Counted from the first letter of the stretch, positions 54,396-62,895 are shown. The stretch is 64,000 nt of DNA from an uncultured Winogradskyella sp. (GCF_947496485.1 NZ_CANMCZ010000006.1:1-64000); one strand, 5' to 3'. Notes: generated from the sequence alone by a model not told the origin. Translations and numbers: made by a program.

Positions 54396-54809
54396 ATGGA
54401 AATACCAAAATTCAAACTACAAACTGTTAATCCTATTGAAAAAAGCAAAGTTGAAAAATATTTCAATCCACTAATTGAATTAAATGGAAACCGAAATTCA
54501 GAACTTTATTTAGCTAAAGATGGTTTTCTTCTTAAGTTTATAAATACTGAAACTAAAAACTCTCTTATTGTTGAAATTCATTGCGCAATAAAACCATTGG
54601 AAAAGTCTGCTGGATATAGTTTATTTGGATTAAAACATTTTTTAGTTTTCTGCCAAGCAAATCAAACTGGAATACTCAATATTCAAAGCGGAATTGAAGT
54701 CCAAGCTTCTGAAGGTGCTTTAATGTCTGATTTTTATACATTTTTTAGTTCGAATAAATTTAGAAAAGCCAAGCATTATTTAATGAATCCTAAAGACAGG
54801 AAAGAATGA
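54396..54809 (+). CDS. Unknown 137-residue cytosolic protein, cassette-like
   Basis: I do not recognise the family. No signal peptide or membrane segment; the protein is a mix of beta strands and helices (GNRNSELYLAKDGFLLKFIN, SLIVEIHCAIKPLEKS, GYSLFGLKHFLVFC). It stands alone, flanked by unrelated genes in both directions. It is followed within 10 bp by an imperfect-palindrome repeat of a kind that ends gene cassettes. A near -7 box TTAATTTG precedes the start by 13 bp. Confidence 0.7.
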   Translation: MEIPKFKLQTVNPIEKSKVEKYFNPLIELNGNRNSELYLAKDGFLLKFINTETKNSLIVEIHCAIKPLEKSAGYSLFGLKHFLVFCQANQTGILNIQSGIEVQASEGALMSDFYTFFSSNKFRKAKHYLMNPKDRKE

Positions 54810-54818
54810 AAAACCAAT

Positions 54819-54950
54819 GCTAACAACGTGTATAATTAATTGCTAGGTGACTGCCGACTTACGAAAATTCCGCTGGAATTTTCTATCTGTGATTTGTTTA
54901 TTAACTTAGTTGCTTAACCACGCAACTAACCATACACAAACACGTTAACG
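54819..54950. repeat. Imperfect-palindrome repeat with internal hairpins (attC-like)
   Basis: The ends are inverted: GCTAACAACGTG at 54819 and CACGTTAACG at 54941-54950, with GTATAATTAATTGC (54830-54843) matching the reverse complement of the right inner arm (54922-54935) at 11 of 14 positions. Inside are GAAAATTCC-GCT-GGAATTTTC (54863-54883) and TTAGTTGC / GCAACTAA (54906-54913 and 54922-54929). Length of about 132 bp and architecture resemble attC sites. Confidence 0.6.
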
Positions 54951-54961
54951 AACTTCAAAAA

Positions 54962-55660
54962 TCATCCAAGCAAATCATTCACATTAGTCTTATATGTCTT
55001 ACCAATAGGTATATAACTATCCTTAATTTTTATACGATTGCCTTCAATGATTTCAATATGTGATTTAGATACAACATAAGATTTGTGTACTTGTATAAAA
55101 TTCTCTTTAGATAAGCGTTGTAGTAAGTCCGATATTTTTTCTCTTGTTAAGAGTTGTTCTTTTGTAGTTATTACTTTCACATAGTTTCCAGCAGCTTCAA
55201 TGTAAAGAATGTATTTAATCTGTACTTGTATATATTTCTTATCTTCATAGATAAATATATGGTTCTGAGCCTTTTTAGATTCCTTTGTAATTGATTTGGT
55301 TTCACTAGGCTTTACTTCAACAGCTTTTTGTATCGCTTTTAAAAAGCGCTCAAAACTAAATGGCTTTAGTAAATAATCTACGATATTTAATTCGTAACCT
55401 TCTAGCGCATATTCTTGGTATGCGGTAGTTACAATAACTTTTGGAGGTGAGACTAAAGTTTTAAGAAACTCGAAGCCTTTTAACTTAGGCATGTTTAGAT
55501 CTAAAAACATTAAATCTACTTGGTGTTCTCGTAAATAATCTAAAGCTTCTAATGCATCATAACAGTGCTTTGCTAATTGCATGTTTGGCAACATATTGCA
55601 ATAGCCTTTTATAATATCGTGAGCAATATACTCATCATCTATAATAAGATATGTTATCAT
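54962..55660 (-). CDS. LytTR-family response regulator
   Basis: 232 residues. Receiver domain: Asp8, Asp9 and phospho-acceptor Asp54 (LMFLDLNMPKL), Thr78/Thr79 and Lys99. C-terminal LytTR DNA-binding domain (FIYEDKKYIQVQIKYILYIE, AAGNYVKVIT, RLSKENFIQVHKSYVVSKSH). It overlaps the upstream sensor gene by 4 bp, forming a LytS/LytR-type pair. Such pairs often control nearby envelope genes; no target sites were identified. Confidence 0.95.
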   Translation of the reverse strand: MITYLIIDDEYIAHDIIKGYCNMLPNMQLAKHCYDALEALDYLREHQVDLMFLDLNMPKLKGFEFLKTLVSPPKVIVTTAYQEYALEGYELNIVDYLLKPFSFERFLKAIQKAVEVKPSETKSITKESKKAQNHIFIYEDKKYIQVQIKYILYIEAAGNYVKVITTKEQLLTREKISDLLQRLSKENFIQVHKSYVVSKSHIEIIEGNRIKIKDSYIPIGKTYKTNVNDLLG

Positions 55661-56475
55661 AACTGAAGCTCTAAATTTGCTTTATAAACGTCATCACTTT
55701 TAGTAAAAGTAAGCTTATGCTTATTAGGATAAACTAATTCTAATCTCCGCTTTAAATTTTTAATACCAATACCAGAAGTATCTGGTAATAGCGAAACGTC
55801 AAAATTATTTTCAATTTCAAAATAAACGGTGTTGTTGTCAGACTTTAAATTGAGATATACAAAAGAGGTATCTCTTAAATTCTCTATACCATGTTTAAAA
55901 GCGTTTTCTAAAAGAATGATAAACAACAAAGGCATAATTCTAAGATTATTATCTTCAATATCTATATTACATTGTACATCTATAGCCTTATGATAACGCA
56001 TACGATGTAATTCTATATAATTCTTTAAATACTCTACTTCTTCTTCTAATGACACTGTATCTTTTTCGCCTTCATAAATACTATAACGCATCAACTCAGA
56101 TAGCTTTAAAATAAGTGCTTTTGCTTTTTCAGGATCTACATCTACTAAACCATATAGATTATTCAGCATATTAAAGAAAAAATGAGGGTTTACCTGACTT
56201 TGAAGATGTAATAATTCGTTTTTAGTTTTTTCATTCTTTAGTTTAAGAACAGATTTCAATTGTATGACTATCCAAAGAACACCTGCAAGCAAAAGAATAC
56301 CATAATACACCAACACAATAATTGCGACAGCTGGGTGAAAATCACCAAGAAACAATACTGTATCTTTTTGAAGTACTATAATTTCATAAGCCGTAATGCC
56401 TAATGGAACTAATATGGTTATTACGATTATAACCTTTAGCAAAATCCAATTATTCTTCTTTAGAATTACAATCAT
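55657..56475 (-). CDS. LytS-like sensor histidine kinase (His_kinase PF06580 type)
   Basis: 272 residues with two membrane segments near the start and a His_kinase domain. The phospho-acceptor His is in LHLQSQVNPHFFFNMLNNLY, and the ATPase has LFIILLENAFKHGIE and GIGIKNLKRRLE. The start at 56475 (MIVILKKNNWILLKV) is preferred to the upstream in-frame codon at 56529. A near -7 box (TTACTTTG, 56487-56480 reverse) ends 4 bp before it. It overlaps the response-regulator gene by 4 bp. No periplasmic ligand domain is evident. Confidence 0.92.
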   Translation of the reverse strand: MIVILKKNNWILLKVIIVITILVPLGITAYEIIVLQKDTVLFLGDFHPAVAIIVLVYYGILLLAGVLWIVIQLKSVLKLKNEKTKNELLHLQSQVNPHFFFNMLNNLYGLVDVDPEKAKALILKLSELMRYSIYEGEKDTVSLEEEVEYLKNYIELHRMRYHKAIDVQCNIDIEDNNLRIMPLLFIILLENAFKHGIENLRDTSFVYLNLKSDNNTVYFEIENNFDVSLLPDTSGIGIKNLKRRLELVYPNKHKLTFTKSDDVYKANLELQL

Positions 56476-56690
56476 ACTGCAAAGTAAAAAGAATCCTTTT
56501 GCCTTTCTACAGAAAAGTGACAAACTCAAAATTCAGCATCATTAAACTTTTAGTTCTAGGGATAAACGTCAATACTATCATTACAAATAAATAAGAAACA
56601 GGTTCATCACATAAATTTATTTAGAAACAACTTTAAAGTCACATTTGTACCAATCAAAAAACGAACAGTAATCATCATAAATCTATTACA

Positions 56691-57866
56691 ATGAAAAAAA
56701 GAATCTTACGCTATTTGAAGCACATCGTTGGAACTATAACTGTCCTTTTACTAATTGCTATTTCAATTTTACTATATGAAAATGGAAGTGTTCACTATGG
56801 AGACAATCCACAAAAAATGAATTGGGAGAATGAAGGGCCATATGTTTTTTACAAAAATGATAGTACTCTAAATATCAATTACATAAAAGGGAATAAAAAA
56901 GATGGCTTTTATGTAAATCAAAATAATATTTCTACTAATGAATCTAAATCTTTGAGTTGTTTTTTTCCTTTAGATTCAACACACTTTAATTTTAACCTCA
57001 ATACAAATTTTAAAGTACCAAAATCAATTTACAATGACAATCAAAAAATTATAGCCATATCCGATATTGAAAGTGGTTATAAAACTTTTAGAGATTTCTT
57101 AATCAATAATAATGTTATAGATCAAAATTTAAACTGGACATTTGGTAAAGGACATCTCGTCTTAGTTGGCGATTTTGTAGATAGAGGCTTTTCTACAACA
57201 CAAGTTTTATGGTTTATTTATAAACTAGAGCAAGACGCAAAAAAACATAGTGGTAATGTCCACTTTATTATAGGAAACCACGAACTAAAAAATATGTATG
57301 GCGATTTTGGAGCGGCATCTTTAAAATATACTTTTGTAACTTCAATCTTAGGTAAAACTCAAGCGAACCTATATGATAAAAACTCATTTTTAGGCAACTG
57401 GTTATCCAACAAAAATGCAATAGAATCTATTAATGGATATTTATTTGCTCATGGTGGTTTACATCCAGATATTGCAAAAGTTGACATGTCATTAGATGAC
57501 ATCAATGCCTTTTTAAGAACCACTTATTATACGGCACCTTACCCCAAAGTAAAGAAAAGCAAAACTGACTTATTAGTATCGTCTAAAACAGGTATTTGTT
57601 GGTATAGAGGTTACTTTAAAGATGATAACTTAACCCAAGAGGAAGTTGATTTAGGTTTAAATAAATTTGAAGCTAAAACTATTATCGTTGGACACACTGT
57701 TCGAAACAAAGTGAATACCTCTTTTAACAGAAAAGTTATAGGTATAGATGTACAACATCCTAAAGATTACCATAAAAACTGGCCAAGTAAATCTTCTGAA
57801 GGTTTACTTATTGAAAATAACACTTATTATCGTGTTTTAGCAAGTGGTGAGAGAAAGGAAATCTAA
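56691..57866 (+). CDS. Membrane-anchored metallophosphoesterase
   Basis: 391 residues. One membrane segment near the start (HIVGTITVLLLIAISILLYE) is followed by a calcineurin-like phosphoesterase domain. GDFVDRG, GNHELKNMYGDF, HGGLHPD and VGHTVRN are clear. The first motif reads ISDIESG, where the usual His of DxHG is Glu, so one metal ligand differs. Substrate unknown; protein, nucleotide or inositol phosphates are all possible. It lies divergent from the LytS/LytR pair. Confidence 0.88.
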   Translation: MKKRILRYLKHIVGTITVLLLIAISILLYENGSVHYGDNPQKMNWENEGPYVFYKNDSTLNINYIKGNKKDGFYVNQNNISTNESKSLSCFFPLDSTHFNFNLNTNFKVPKSIYNDNQKIIAISDIESGYKTFRDFLINNNVIDQNLNWTFGKGHLVLVGDFVDRGFSTTQVLWFIYKLEQDAKKHSGNVHFIIGNHELKNMYGDFGAASLKYTFVTSILGKTQANLYDKNSFLGNWLSNKNAIESINGYLFAHGGLHPDIAKVDMSLDDINAFLRTTYYTAPYPKVKKSKTDLLVSSKTGICWYRGYFKDDNLTQEEVDLGLNKFEAKTIIVGHTVRNKVNTSFNRKVIGIDVQHPKDYHKNWPSKSSEGLLIENNTYYRVLASGERKEI

Positions 57867-57891
57867 CAAGTAGATACTGGCTTTAGATAAA

Positions 57892-58473
57892 CTAGACTAA
57901 AATCTTAATATTAGCATAGCTATTCTCTAAAGCCTTTTGAGTTTTCTTGTCGTCTAACCATTTTACTTTGGTGATACCCTCGCTTTTTTCCGGAGAAAGT
58001 TTCCCTTCAAAATCTGTTTTCATTTCATACCAATAGGTAACTTTTATTTTGTGCTTACCATTACGCTTAAAAATATGGTAAGTGGTAGATAATGGTTTTG
58101 TGATTTTTAGACCTTTAACACCAGTTTCCTCTTCTACTTCTCGTATAGCAGTTTCTTCAATCGATTCTTTACTTTCTGCCTTTCCCTTTGGTAAATCCCA
58201 TTTATCATTTCTATAAATAAAGAGAATTTCGTTTTTAGAATTATAGACTTTTCCTCCACCAGCGACCACATTAGGTAAGAGTTTCAAAAACTTTTTCAGT
58301 AATTTATCTGGGTTTTTATCAATTAAATGCACACCTTCTAAGTCTGTCTTATTAAGTGTTTTAATAACTTTACCGATGTTTACAGATTTTAAAAGAAAAG
58401 ATTTAAAATCGGTTTCTCTTTCAACCTCAGTAGTTAAAATAATAGGTTTATCACCTACATATATGGTGTACAT
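57892..58473 (-). CDS. NUDIX hydrolase
   Basis: 193 residues with a Nudix box fitting GX5EX7REUXEEXGU (GKAESKESIEETAIREVEEE then TG). The N-terminal ~70 residues (VGDKPIILTTEVERETDFKS) are an extra domain found in a Bacteroidota Nudix group. DKWDLPKGKAESKESIEE and TTYHIFKRNGKHKIKVTYWY follow the family pattern. Substrate unknown; a nucleoside-diphosphate derivative is inferred. It is divergent from pyrE, a gene order I associate with flavobacteria. Confidence 0.92.
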   Translation of the reverse strand: MYTIYVGDKPIILTTEVERETDFKSFLLKSVNIGKVIKTLNKTDLEGVHLIDKNPDKLLKKFLKLLPNVVAGGGKVYNSKNEILFIYRNDKWDLPKGKAESKESIEETAIREVEEETGVKGLKITKPLSTTYHIFKRNGKHKIKVTYWYEMKTDFEGKLSPEKSEGITKVKWLDDKKTQKALENSYANIKILV

Positions 58474-58583
58474 AGATTAGATATGTTTCAACTTTACAGA
58501 TGTAAAAGTATTATTTTTTATGACATCTGGTAAAAGTTGAAAAATTTAATTAAAATTAAAATTTATCAACTATCAAAAATCAT

Positions 58584-58591
58584 TAATTTTG
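58584..58591 (+). promoter_or_regulatory. -7 box of pyrE, 4 bp before the start codon
   Basis: TAATTTTG fits TAnnTTTG exactly; only CAGC separates it from the ATG at 58596. A transcript initiated 4-6 nt after the box would begin at or within a base or two of the ATG. Confidence 0.5.
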
Positions 58592-58595
58592 CAGC

Positions 58596-59240
58596 ATGAT
58601 CTTTAATAAGGAAACCGCTAAAAAAACTGCAGAAGTTTTATTGCAAATCAATGCGATAAAACTACAACCAAATGAACCATTTACTTGGGCTTCTGGCTGG
58701 AAATCACCGATTTATTGCGATAATCGTATTGTACTCTCTTATCCACTTATTAGAAATTATGTAAGAGAAACTATGGCACGAGAAATTGAGGAACTTTATG
58801 GTAAACCAGACGTTATTGCCGGCGTTGCTACTGGAGCAATTGGCATTGGTGCTTTAGTTGCAGACTACCTTAATCTCCCTTTTGTATATGTTAGACCCGA
58901 AGCAAAAAAACATGGTCGTCAAAACCAAGTAGAAGGATATATTGAAAAAGGACAAACTGTTGTGGTTGTTGAAGACCTTATTAGTACCGGTAAAAGTAGT
59001 CTTAATGCGGTAAAAACTCTTAACCAAGCCGAAGTCAATGTAAAAGGTATGGTTGCAATTTTTTCTTATGGATTTGATGTTGCTAAAAAGAATTTTGAAG
59101 ATGCCAAAGTAGAATTACATACACTGGGTAATTACGAAAATCTTTTAGAACAAGCATTAGACACCAACTATATTACAGAAAAGCAACAAGACATATTAGC
59201 AAGATGGAATGCCAATCCTAGTGAATGGAACGCTAATTGA
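58596..59240 (+). CDS. pyrE: Orotate phosphoribosyltransferase
   Basis: Joins orotate with PRPP to form orotidine monophosphate in pyrimidine synthesis. 214 residues; PRPP-binding motif VVVVEDLISTGKSS, the orotate loop GVATGAIGIGALVADYLN, and the flexible-loop Lys/Arg in RPEAKKHGRQNQ. FTWASGWKSPIYCDNR is the conserved N-terminal signature. First gene of a forward pair with the SRPBCC gene 27 bp downstream; probably nearly leaderless (see promoter). Confidence 0.97.
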   Translation: MIFNKETAKKTAEVLLQINAIKLQPNEPFTWASGWKSPIYCDNRIVLSYPLIRNYVRETMAREIEELYGKPDVIAGVATGAIGIGALVADYLNLPFVYVRPEAKKHGRQNQVEGYIEKGQTVVVVEDLISTGKSSLNAVKTLNQAEVNVKGMVAIFSYGFDVAKKNFEDAKVELHTLGNYENLLEQALDTNYITEKQQDILARWNANPSEWNAN

Positions 59241-59267
59241 TATACACATTTTATAAACAAAAAAATT

Positions 59268-59663
59268 ATGAATTTAGAATCACCAAAGGTTACCTTAGAT
59301 AAATCAGCAGAAGAAACATTCAACTTCTTATCTGATGTGAAAAATTTTGAAAGTTTAATGCCTGAAAATATAAGCAAGTTTGAAGTTTTAGAAAACGACA
59401 AATTTCTATTCGCATTAAAAGGTATGCCAGAAATTATCTTAAAAAAGAAAGAAGCCGCTCCAAATAGTAAAATTGTGTTAGGTGCAGCAGGCGGAAAATT
59501 AGATTTTTCTCTAACAGCAAATATTACTGAAGTCGAAACCAACAAAAGTGAAGTGAAATTAACTTTTGATGGCGAATTCAATGCCATGATGGCAATGATG
59601 ATAAAAGGTCCTATTAGCAAATTTATTGAGACCCTTGCTACAAATATGAAAACTGTGGTTTAA
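59268..59663 (+). CDS. SRPBCC-fold protein
   Basis: 131 residues of the START/Bet v1-like fold (SRPBCC). An N-terminal strand and helix (VTLDKSAEETFNFLSDVKNF) are followed by beta strands and a C-terminal helix (MIKGPISKFIETLATNMK), forming a hydrophobic pocket. Ligand unknown. It follows pyrE by 27 bp and its last 4 bp overlap the convergent birA gene. Confidence 0.88.
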   Translation: MNLESPKVTLDKSAEETFNFLSDVKNFESLMPENISKFEVLENDKFLFALKGMPEIILKKKEAAPNSKIVLGAAGGKLDFSLTANITEVETNKSEVKLTFDGEFNAMMAMMIKGPISKFIETLATNMKTVV

Positions 59664-60391
59664 TACAGTAAAGTAACTTCTTTAAGATCGAAGGTTTTTA
59701 TAATTTCATCTTCTGTCCAAACTTTTAATTTTCCTTTTTTAGTAACCCCTTGTATAATACCAGAAAAAGTAGCTAAATCATTGGTTTTAAATGTAGAAGG
59801 TCTATCTATTCTAAATAGAAGACTCTCGTATTCTGATTTAATTTCTGAAAACCGTTCAGCCTCTAACAATTCAAAATAAATTTCAAGATGTTTTAAGATT
59901 TCAGAGAGGACTTCATCTTTGTTATATATTATGCCTGTTAGTAAACTCATTGATGACGCTTGTGGTAAATCTTCAAAGTATTTTTGATTTACATTAAGTC
60001 CAAAGCCAACTATAGAACCTTGTACTTTGTTGCTTTTAACAATATTCTCTATTAGAATTCCACATATCTTTAATTTTGCTGACAAAATGTCGTTAGGCCA
60101 TTTTATAACTAATTGAGGAATTTTAAATGCTTTTAACGCTTTGCAGATAGCTAAAGAAACTACCATACTTATATAAAACTGGTTTTCTAACTCAAACCCA
60201 GAAAGTTCTTTAAATACACTAACCGTCAAGTTTTTACCTCGTTCTGCTTGCCAATTTGTTCCCATTTGCCCGCGTCCATTAGTCTGTGATTCTGCAATAA
60301 CTACGGTAAAATCTTTAGGTAATTTAGTAGCACACACCTCCTTTAAATACGAGTTTGTAGAGTCAATGGCATCAAGTTTGATTATATACAT
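59660..60391 (-). CDS. birA: Biotin-[acetyl-CoA-carboxylase] ligase
   Basis: 243 residues, lacking the N-terminal helix-turn-helix of E. coli BirA (321 aa), so it is a monofunctional ligase and not a repressor. Catalytic core: the biotin-binding motif GRGQMGTNWQAERGKNLTVS, KWPNDILS and ICGILIENIV. The C-terminal SH3-like part ends with KLKVWTEDEIIKTFDLKEVT. Attaches biotin to carboxylase carrier proteins. It is divergent from rsfS. Confidence 0.94.
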   Translation of the reverse strand: MYIIKLDAIDSTNSYLKEVCATKLPKDFTVVIAESQTNGRGQMGTNWQAERGKNLTVSVFKELSGFELENQFYISMVVSLAICKALKAFKIPQLVIKWPNDILSAKLKICGILIENIVKSNKVQGSIVGFGLNVNQKYFEDLPQASSMSLLTGIIYNKDEVLSEILKHLEIYFELLEAERFSEIKSEYESLLFRIDRPSTFKTNDLATFSGIIQGVTKKGKLKVWTEDEIIKTFDLKEVTLLY

Positions 60392-60457
60392 TGAAAAGGG
60401 AATTTTATTTTATAGTTTTCTTATGACAATTAGGACTTACAAGAACTAAAAAAATAA

Positions 60458-60465
60458 TAACTTTG
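60458..60465 (+). promoter_or_regulatory. -7 box of rsfS-ftsH
   Basis: TAACTTTG fits TAnnTTTG exactly and lies 20 bp before the rsfS ATG. The -33 region is poor (ACTT at the expected place). Confidence 0.5.
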
Positions 60466-60485
60466 CATAAAATTAATTCAATTTA

Positions 60486-60857
60486 ATGACGAAAGAAAAA
60501 ACCAATGCGGACCAACTCATAACTACTATTATCGGAGGTATAGAGGAAGTCAAAGGAAAAGAGATTACAATTTTAGATTTAAGAGATATAGAAAATACAG
60601 TTTGTGATTATTTTATAGTTTGTGAAGGAACTTCAAATACTCAGGTTAACGCAATCGTCAATTCCATACAAAAACAAGTTAGCAAAACCCTTAAAGATAA
60701 GCCCTGGCATGTTGAAGGTACAGAAAATGCTGAGTGGATTTTACTAGATTATGTTAATGTTGTAGTACATGTTTTTCAAAAACATATAAGAGAATACTAC
60801 GATATTGAAAGTCTTTGGGGAGATGCAAAAACAACCGTAATAGAAACAAGTTACTAA
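60486..60857 (+). CDS. rsfS: Ribosome silencing factor RsfS
   Basis: 123 residues. Binds ribosomal protein L14 and blocks subunit joining in stationary phase or starvation. Family motifs: EVKGKEITILDLRDIENTVC, DYFIVCEGTSNTQVNAIVNS, KPWHVEGTENAEWILLDYVN and VVVHVFQKHIREYYDIESLW. It precedes ftsH by 17 bp, a pairing I recall as frequent in Bacteroidota, and probably shares its transcript. Confidence 0.95.
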   Translation: MTKEKTNADQLITTIIGGIEEVKGKEITILDLRDIENTVCDYFIVCEGTSNTQVNAIVNSIQKQVSKTLKDKPWHVEGTENAEWILLDYVNVVVHVFQKHIREYYDIESLWGDAKTTVIETSY

Positions 60858-60874
60858 AAAGAGAAAAGCTACTA

Positions 60875-62830
60875 ATGGCAAAAGACAATAAAAATTTAAA
60901 TAAAAAACCTAAAGTAAATCCATATTGGATTTACGGAGTTATCATTGCTGTATTCTTATCAATACAGTTATTCTCTGGAGGTTTTGGAGACTCTTCTGGA
61001 AGTAAAACAACACCAACCGAATTTTTTAACTACTTGCAAAATGGTGATGTTAAAGAAGTTGAGATCATTAACAACCGTATTGCGAGAGTTTATTTGACAA
61101 AAGAAGCTCAAGAACAAGAAATTCATAAAAAGTCAAAACCAAAATCTATTCTTCCATCAGTTTCACCTGTTCCAAACTATACATTCGAGTTTGGTGATTT
61201 AAAGCTATTTCAAGAAGAAATTGCAAAGATTAAATTAGAGAATAACCTTGATACTCAAGTTGGTTTCGATACGGAACAAAATGTTTGGGGAGACTTTTTA
61301 ATCACTTTACTTCCCTTTATACTAATCATTGGTGTTTGGATATTTATAATGCGTCGTATGTCATCTGGCGGTGGCGGAGGTGCTGGTGGACAGATTTTCA
61401 ATATCGGAAAATCTAAGGCTAAACTTTTTGATGAGAAGTCTGATACTAAGACATCCTTCAAAGATGTTGCTGGTTTAGAAGGTGCAAAAGAGGAAGTACA
61501 AGAAATTGTAGATTTCTTAAAATTTCCAGAAAAATATACAGCACTAGGTGGTAAAATCCCTAAAGGTGCATTATTAGTAGGACCTCCAGGAACAGGTAAA
61601 ACCTTATTAGCTAAAGCCGTTGCTGGTGAAGCTAAAGTCCCTTTCTTCTCTCTATCTGGTTCAGATTTTGTTGAGATGTTTGTAGGTGTTGGTGCTTCTC
61701 GTGTAAGAGATTTGTTCAAGCAAGCAAAAGAGAAATCGCCTTCAATAATATTCATTGATGAGATTGATGCGATTGGTAGAGCAAGAGGTAAAAATAATTT
61801 CTCAGGATCAAATGATGAGCGTGAAAACACCTTAAACCAACTACTAACAGAAATGGATGGTTTTGGCACCAATACCAATGTAATTGTGTTGGCTGCTACA
61901 AACAGAGCTGATGTTTTAGATAGCGCTTTAATGAGAGCTGGTCGTTTTGATAGACAAATTTATGTCGATTTACCTGATGTAAGAGAGCGTAAGGAAATTT
62001 TTGAAGTACACTTACGTCCACTTAAAAAAGAAGAGACTCTAGATATTGATTTCTTAGCTAAACAAACACCTGGTTTCTCAGGTGCAGATATAGCAAATGT
62101 TTGTAATGAAGCCGCCTTAATTGCTGCTAGAAAAGGTAAAAAAGCAGTCAACAAACAAGACTTTTTAGATGCGGTTGACAGAATTATTGGTGGACTAGAA
62201 AAGAAAAACAAAATTATAACACCAGACGAGAAGCGTGCTGTTGCTTTCCATGAGGCTGGCCATGCCACTGTAAGTTGGATGCTTGAACATGCTGCGCCAC
62301 TGGTAAAAGTAACAATCGTTCCAAGAGGAAGATCTTTAGGTGCTGCGTGGTATTTACCTGAAGAACGCTTAATTGTGAGACCAGAACAAATGCTAGATGA
62401 AATGTGTGCTGCATTAGGTGGTAGAGCCGCTGAAAAAGTAATTTTTGATAAAATTTCCACAGGAGCATTAAGTGATTTAGAAAAAGTGACAAAACAAGCT
62501 AGAGCTATGGTCACTATATATGGTCTTAGTGATAAGGTAGGAAACTTAACTTATTATGATTCTTCTGGGCAGTCTGAATACGGGTTTACGAAACCTTACA
62601 GCGAACAAACAGCAGAACTAATTGATAAAGAGATCTCTGACATTATTGAAAAGCAATATCAACGTGCACTTGACTTATTAGAAAATAATAAAGATAAGCT
62701 TACTGAATTGGCTGAAGTACTGTTAGACAAAGAAGTGATTTTTAAAGATAATCTTGAAAAGATTTTTGGAAAACGTCCTTATGATAAGCCAGAATCTATA
62801 TCAGAAATTATAACTGAAGAGGAAGAGTAG
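60875..62830 (+). CDS. ftsH: ATP-dependent zinc metalloprotease FtsH
   Basis: Membrane AAA+ protease degrading misfolded membrane proteins and regulatory targets. 651 residues from the ATG at 60875 (MAKDNKNLNKK); an in-frame upstream codon at 60815 inside rsfS is rejected. Two membrane segments flank a periplasmic part. The AAA module has GPPGTGKTLLAKAVAGEA, FIDEIDAIGRARG and the SRH region NRADVLDSALMRAGRFDRQI. The peptidase has HEAGH (in AVAFHEAGHATVSW) and the third zinc ligand is expected near ISTGALSDLEKVTKQA. A strong terminator follows. Confidence 0.97.
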   Translation: MAKDNKNLNKKPKVNPYWIYGVIIAVFLSIQLFSGGFGDSSGSKTTPTEFFNYLQNGDVKEVEIINNRIARVYLTKEAQEQEIHKKSKPKSILPSVSPVPNYTFEFGDLKLFQEEIAKIKLENNLDTQVGFDTEQNVWGDFLITLLPFILIIGVWIFIMRRMSSGGGGGAGGQIFNIGKSKAKLFDEKSDTKTSFKDVAGLEGAKEEVQEIVDFLKFPEKYTALGGKIPKGALLVGPPGTGKTLLAKAVAGEAKVPFFSLSGSDFVEMFVGVGASRVRDLFKQAKEKSPSIIFIDEIDAIGRARGKNNFSGSNDERENTLNQLLTEMDGFGTNTNVIVLAATNRADVLDSALMRAGRFDRQIYVDLPDVRERKEIFEVHLRPLKKEETLDIDFLAKQTPGFSGADIANVCNEAALIAARKGKKAVNKQDFLDAVDRIIGGLEKKNKIITPDEKRAVAFHEAGHATVSWMLEHAAPLVKVTIVPRGRSLGAAWYLPEERLIVRPEQMLDEMCAALGGRAAEKVIFDKISTGALSDLEKVTKQARAMVTIYGLSDKVGNLTYYDSSGQSEYGFTKPYSEQTAELIDKEISDIIEKQYQRALDLLENNKDKLTELAEVLLDKEVIFKDNLEKIFGKRPYDKPESISEIITEEEE

Positions 62831-62848
62831 ACCTTTTGAAAAACCTAT

Positions 62849-62887
62849 AAAAAACTTAAATTGACCTTATGTTAATTTAAGTTTTTT
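62849..62887 (+). terminator. Terminator of ftsH, overlapping the next promoter box
   Basis: AAAAAACTTAAATT (62849-62862) pairs with AATTTAAGTTTTTT (62874-62887) in a 14-bp stem with an 11-nt loop, ending in T-rich DNA. The TATATTTG box of the next gene starts at 62888. Confidence 0.9.
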
Positions 62888-62895
62888 TATATTTG
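62888..62895 (+). promoter_or_regulatory. -7 box of the LUD-cdsA pair
   Basis: TATATTTG matches TAnnTTTG and lies 38 bp before the LUD ATG. It directly abuts the ftsH terminator arm; a TTG 24 bp upstream is a poor -33. Confidence 0.45.

Larger units (their letters stand above)
54324..54950. mobile_element. Possible gene cassette with attC-like end
   Basis: A 627-bp segment between two TTAACG sites (54324-54329 and 54945-54950) contains one small gene and, directly after its stop, the structured repeat at 54819-54950. This is the layout of an integron gene cassette (gene followed by attC, with (G)TT-containing core sites at both junctions). No integrase is in the window, so a solitary captured cassette or a different repeat family are both possible. 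Confidence 0.45.

Noticed and set aside
54396..54809. Toxin or antitoxin gene in the cassette
   Set aside because: Single gene without a partner, and the sequence shows no toxin-antitoxin motif that I recognise.
33728..54860. Shared 12-mer GACTGCCGACTT at 33728-33739 and 54849-54860, linking the two repeat elements
   Set aside because: A 12-base match is expected by chance many times in 64 kb; the surrounding sequences do not align.
61255..62514. Long open frames antisense to ftsH
   Set aside because: Shadow frames: ftsH has all motifs and the antisense products have no signal or known motif.
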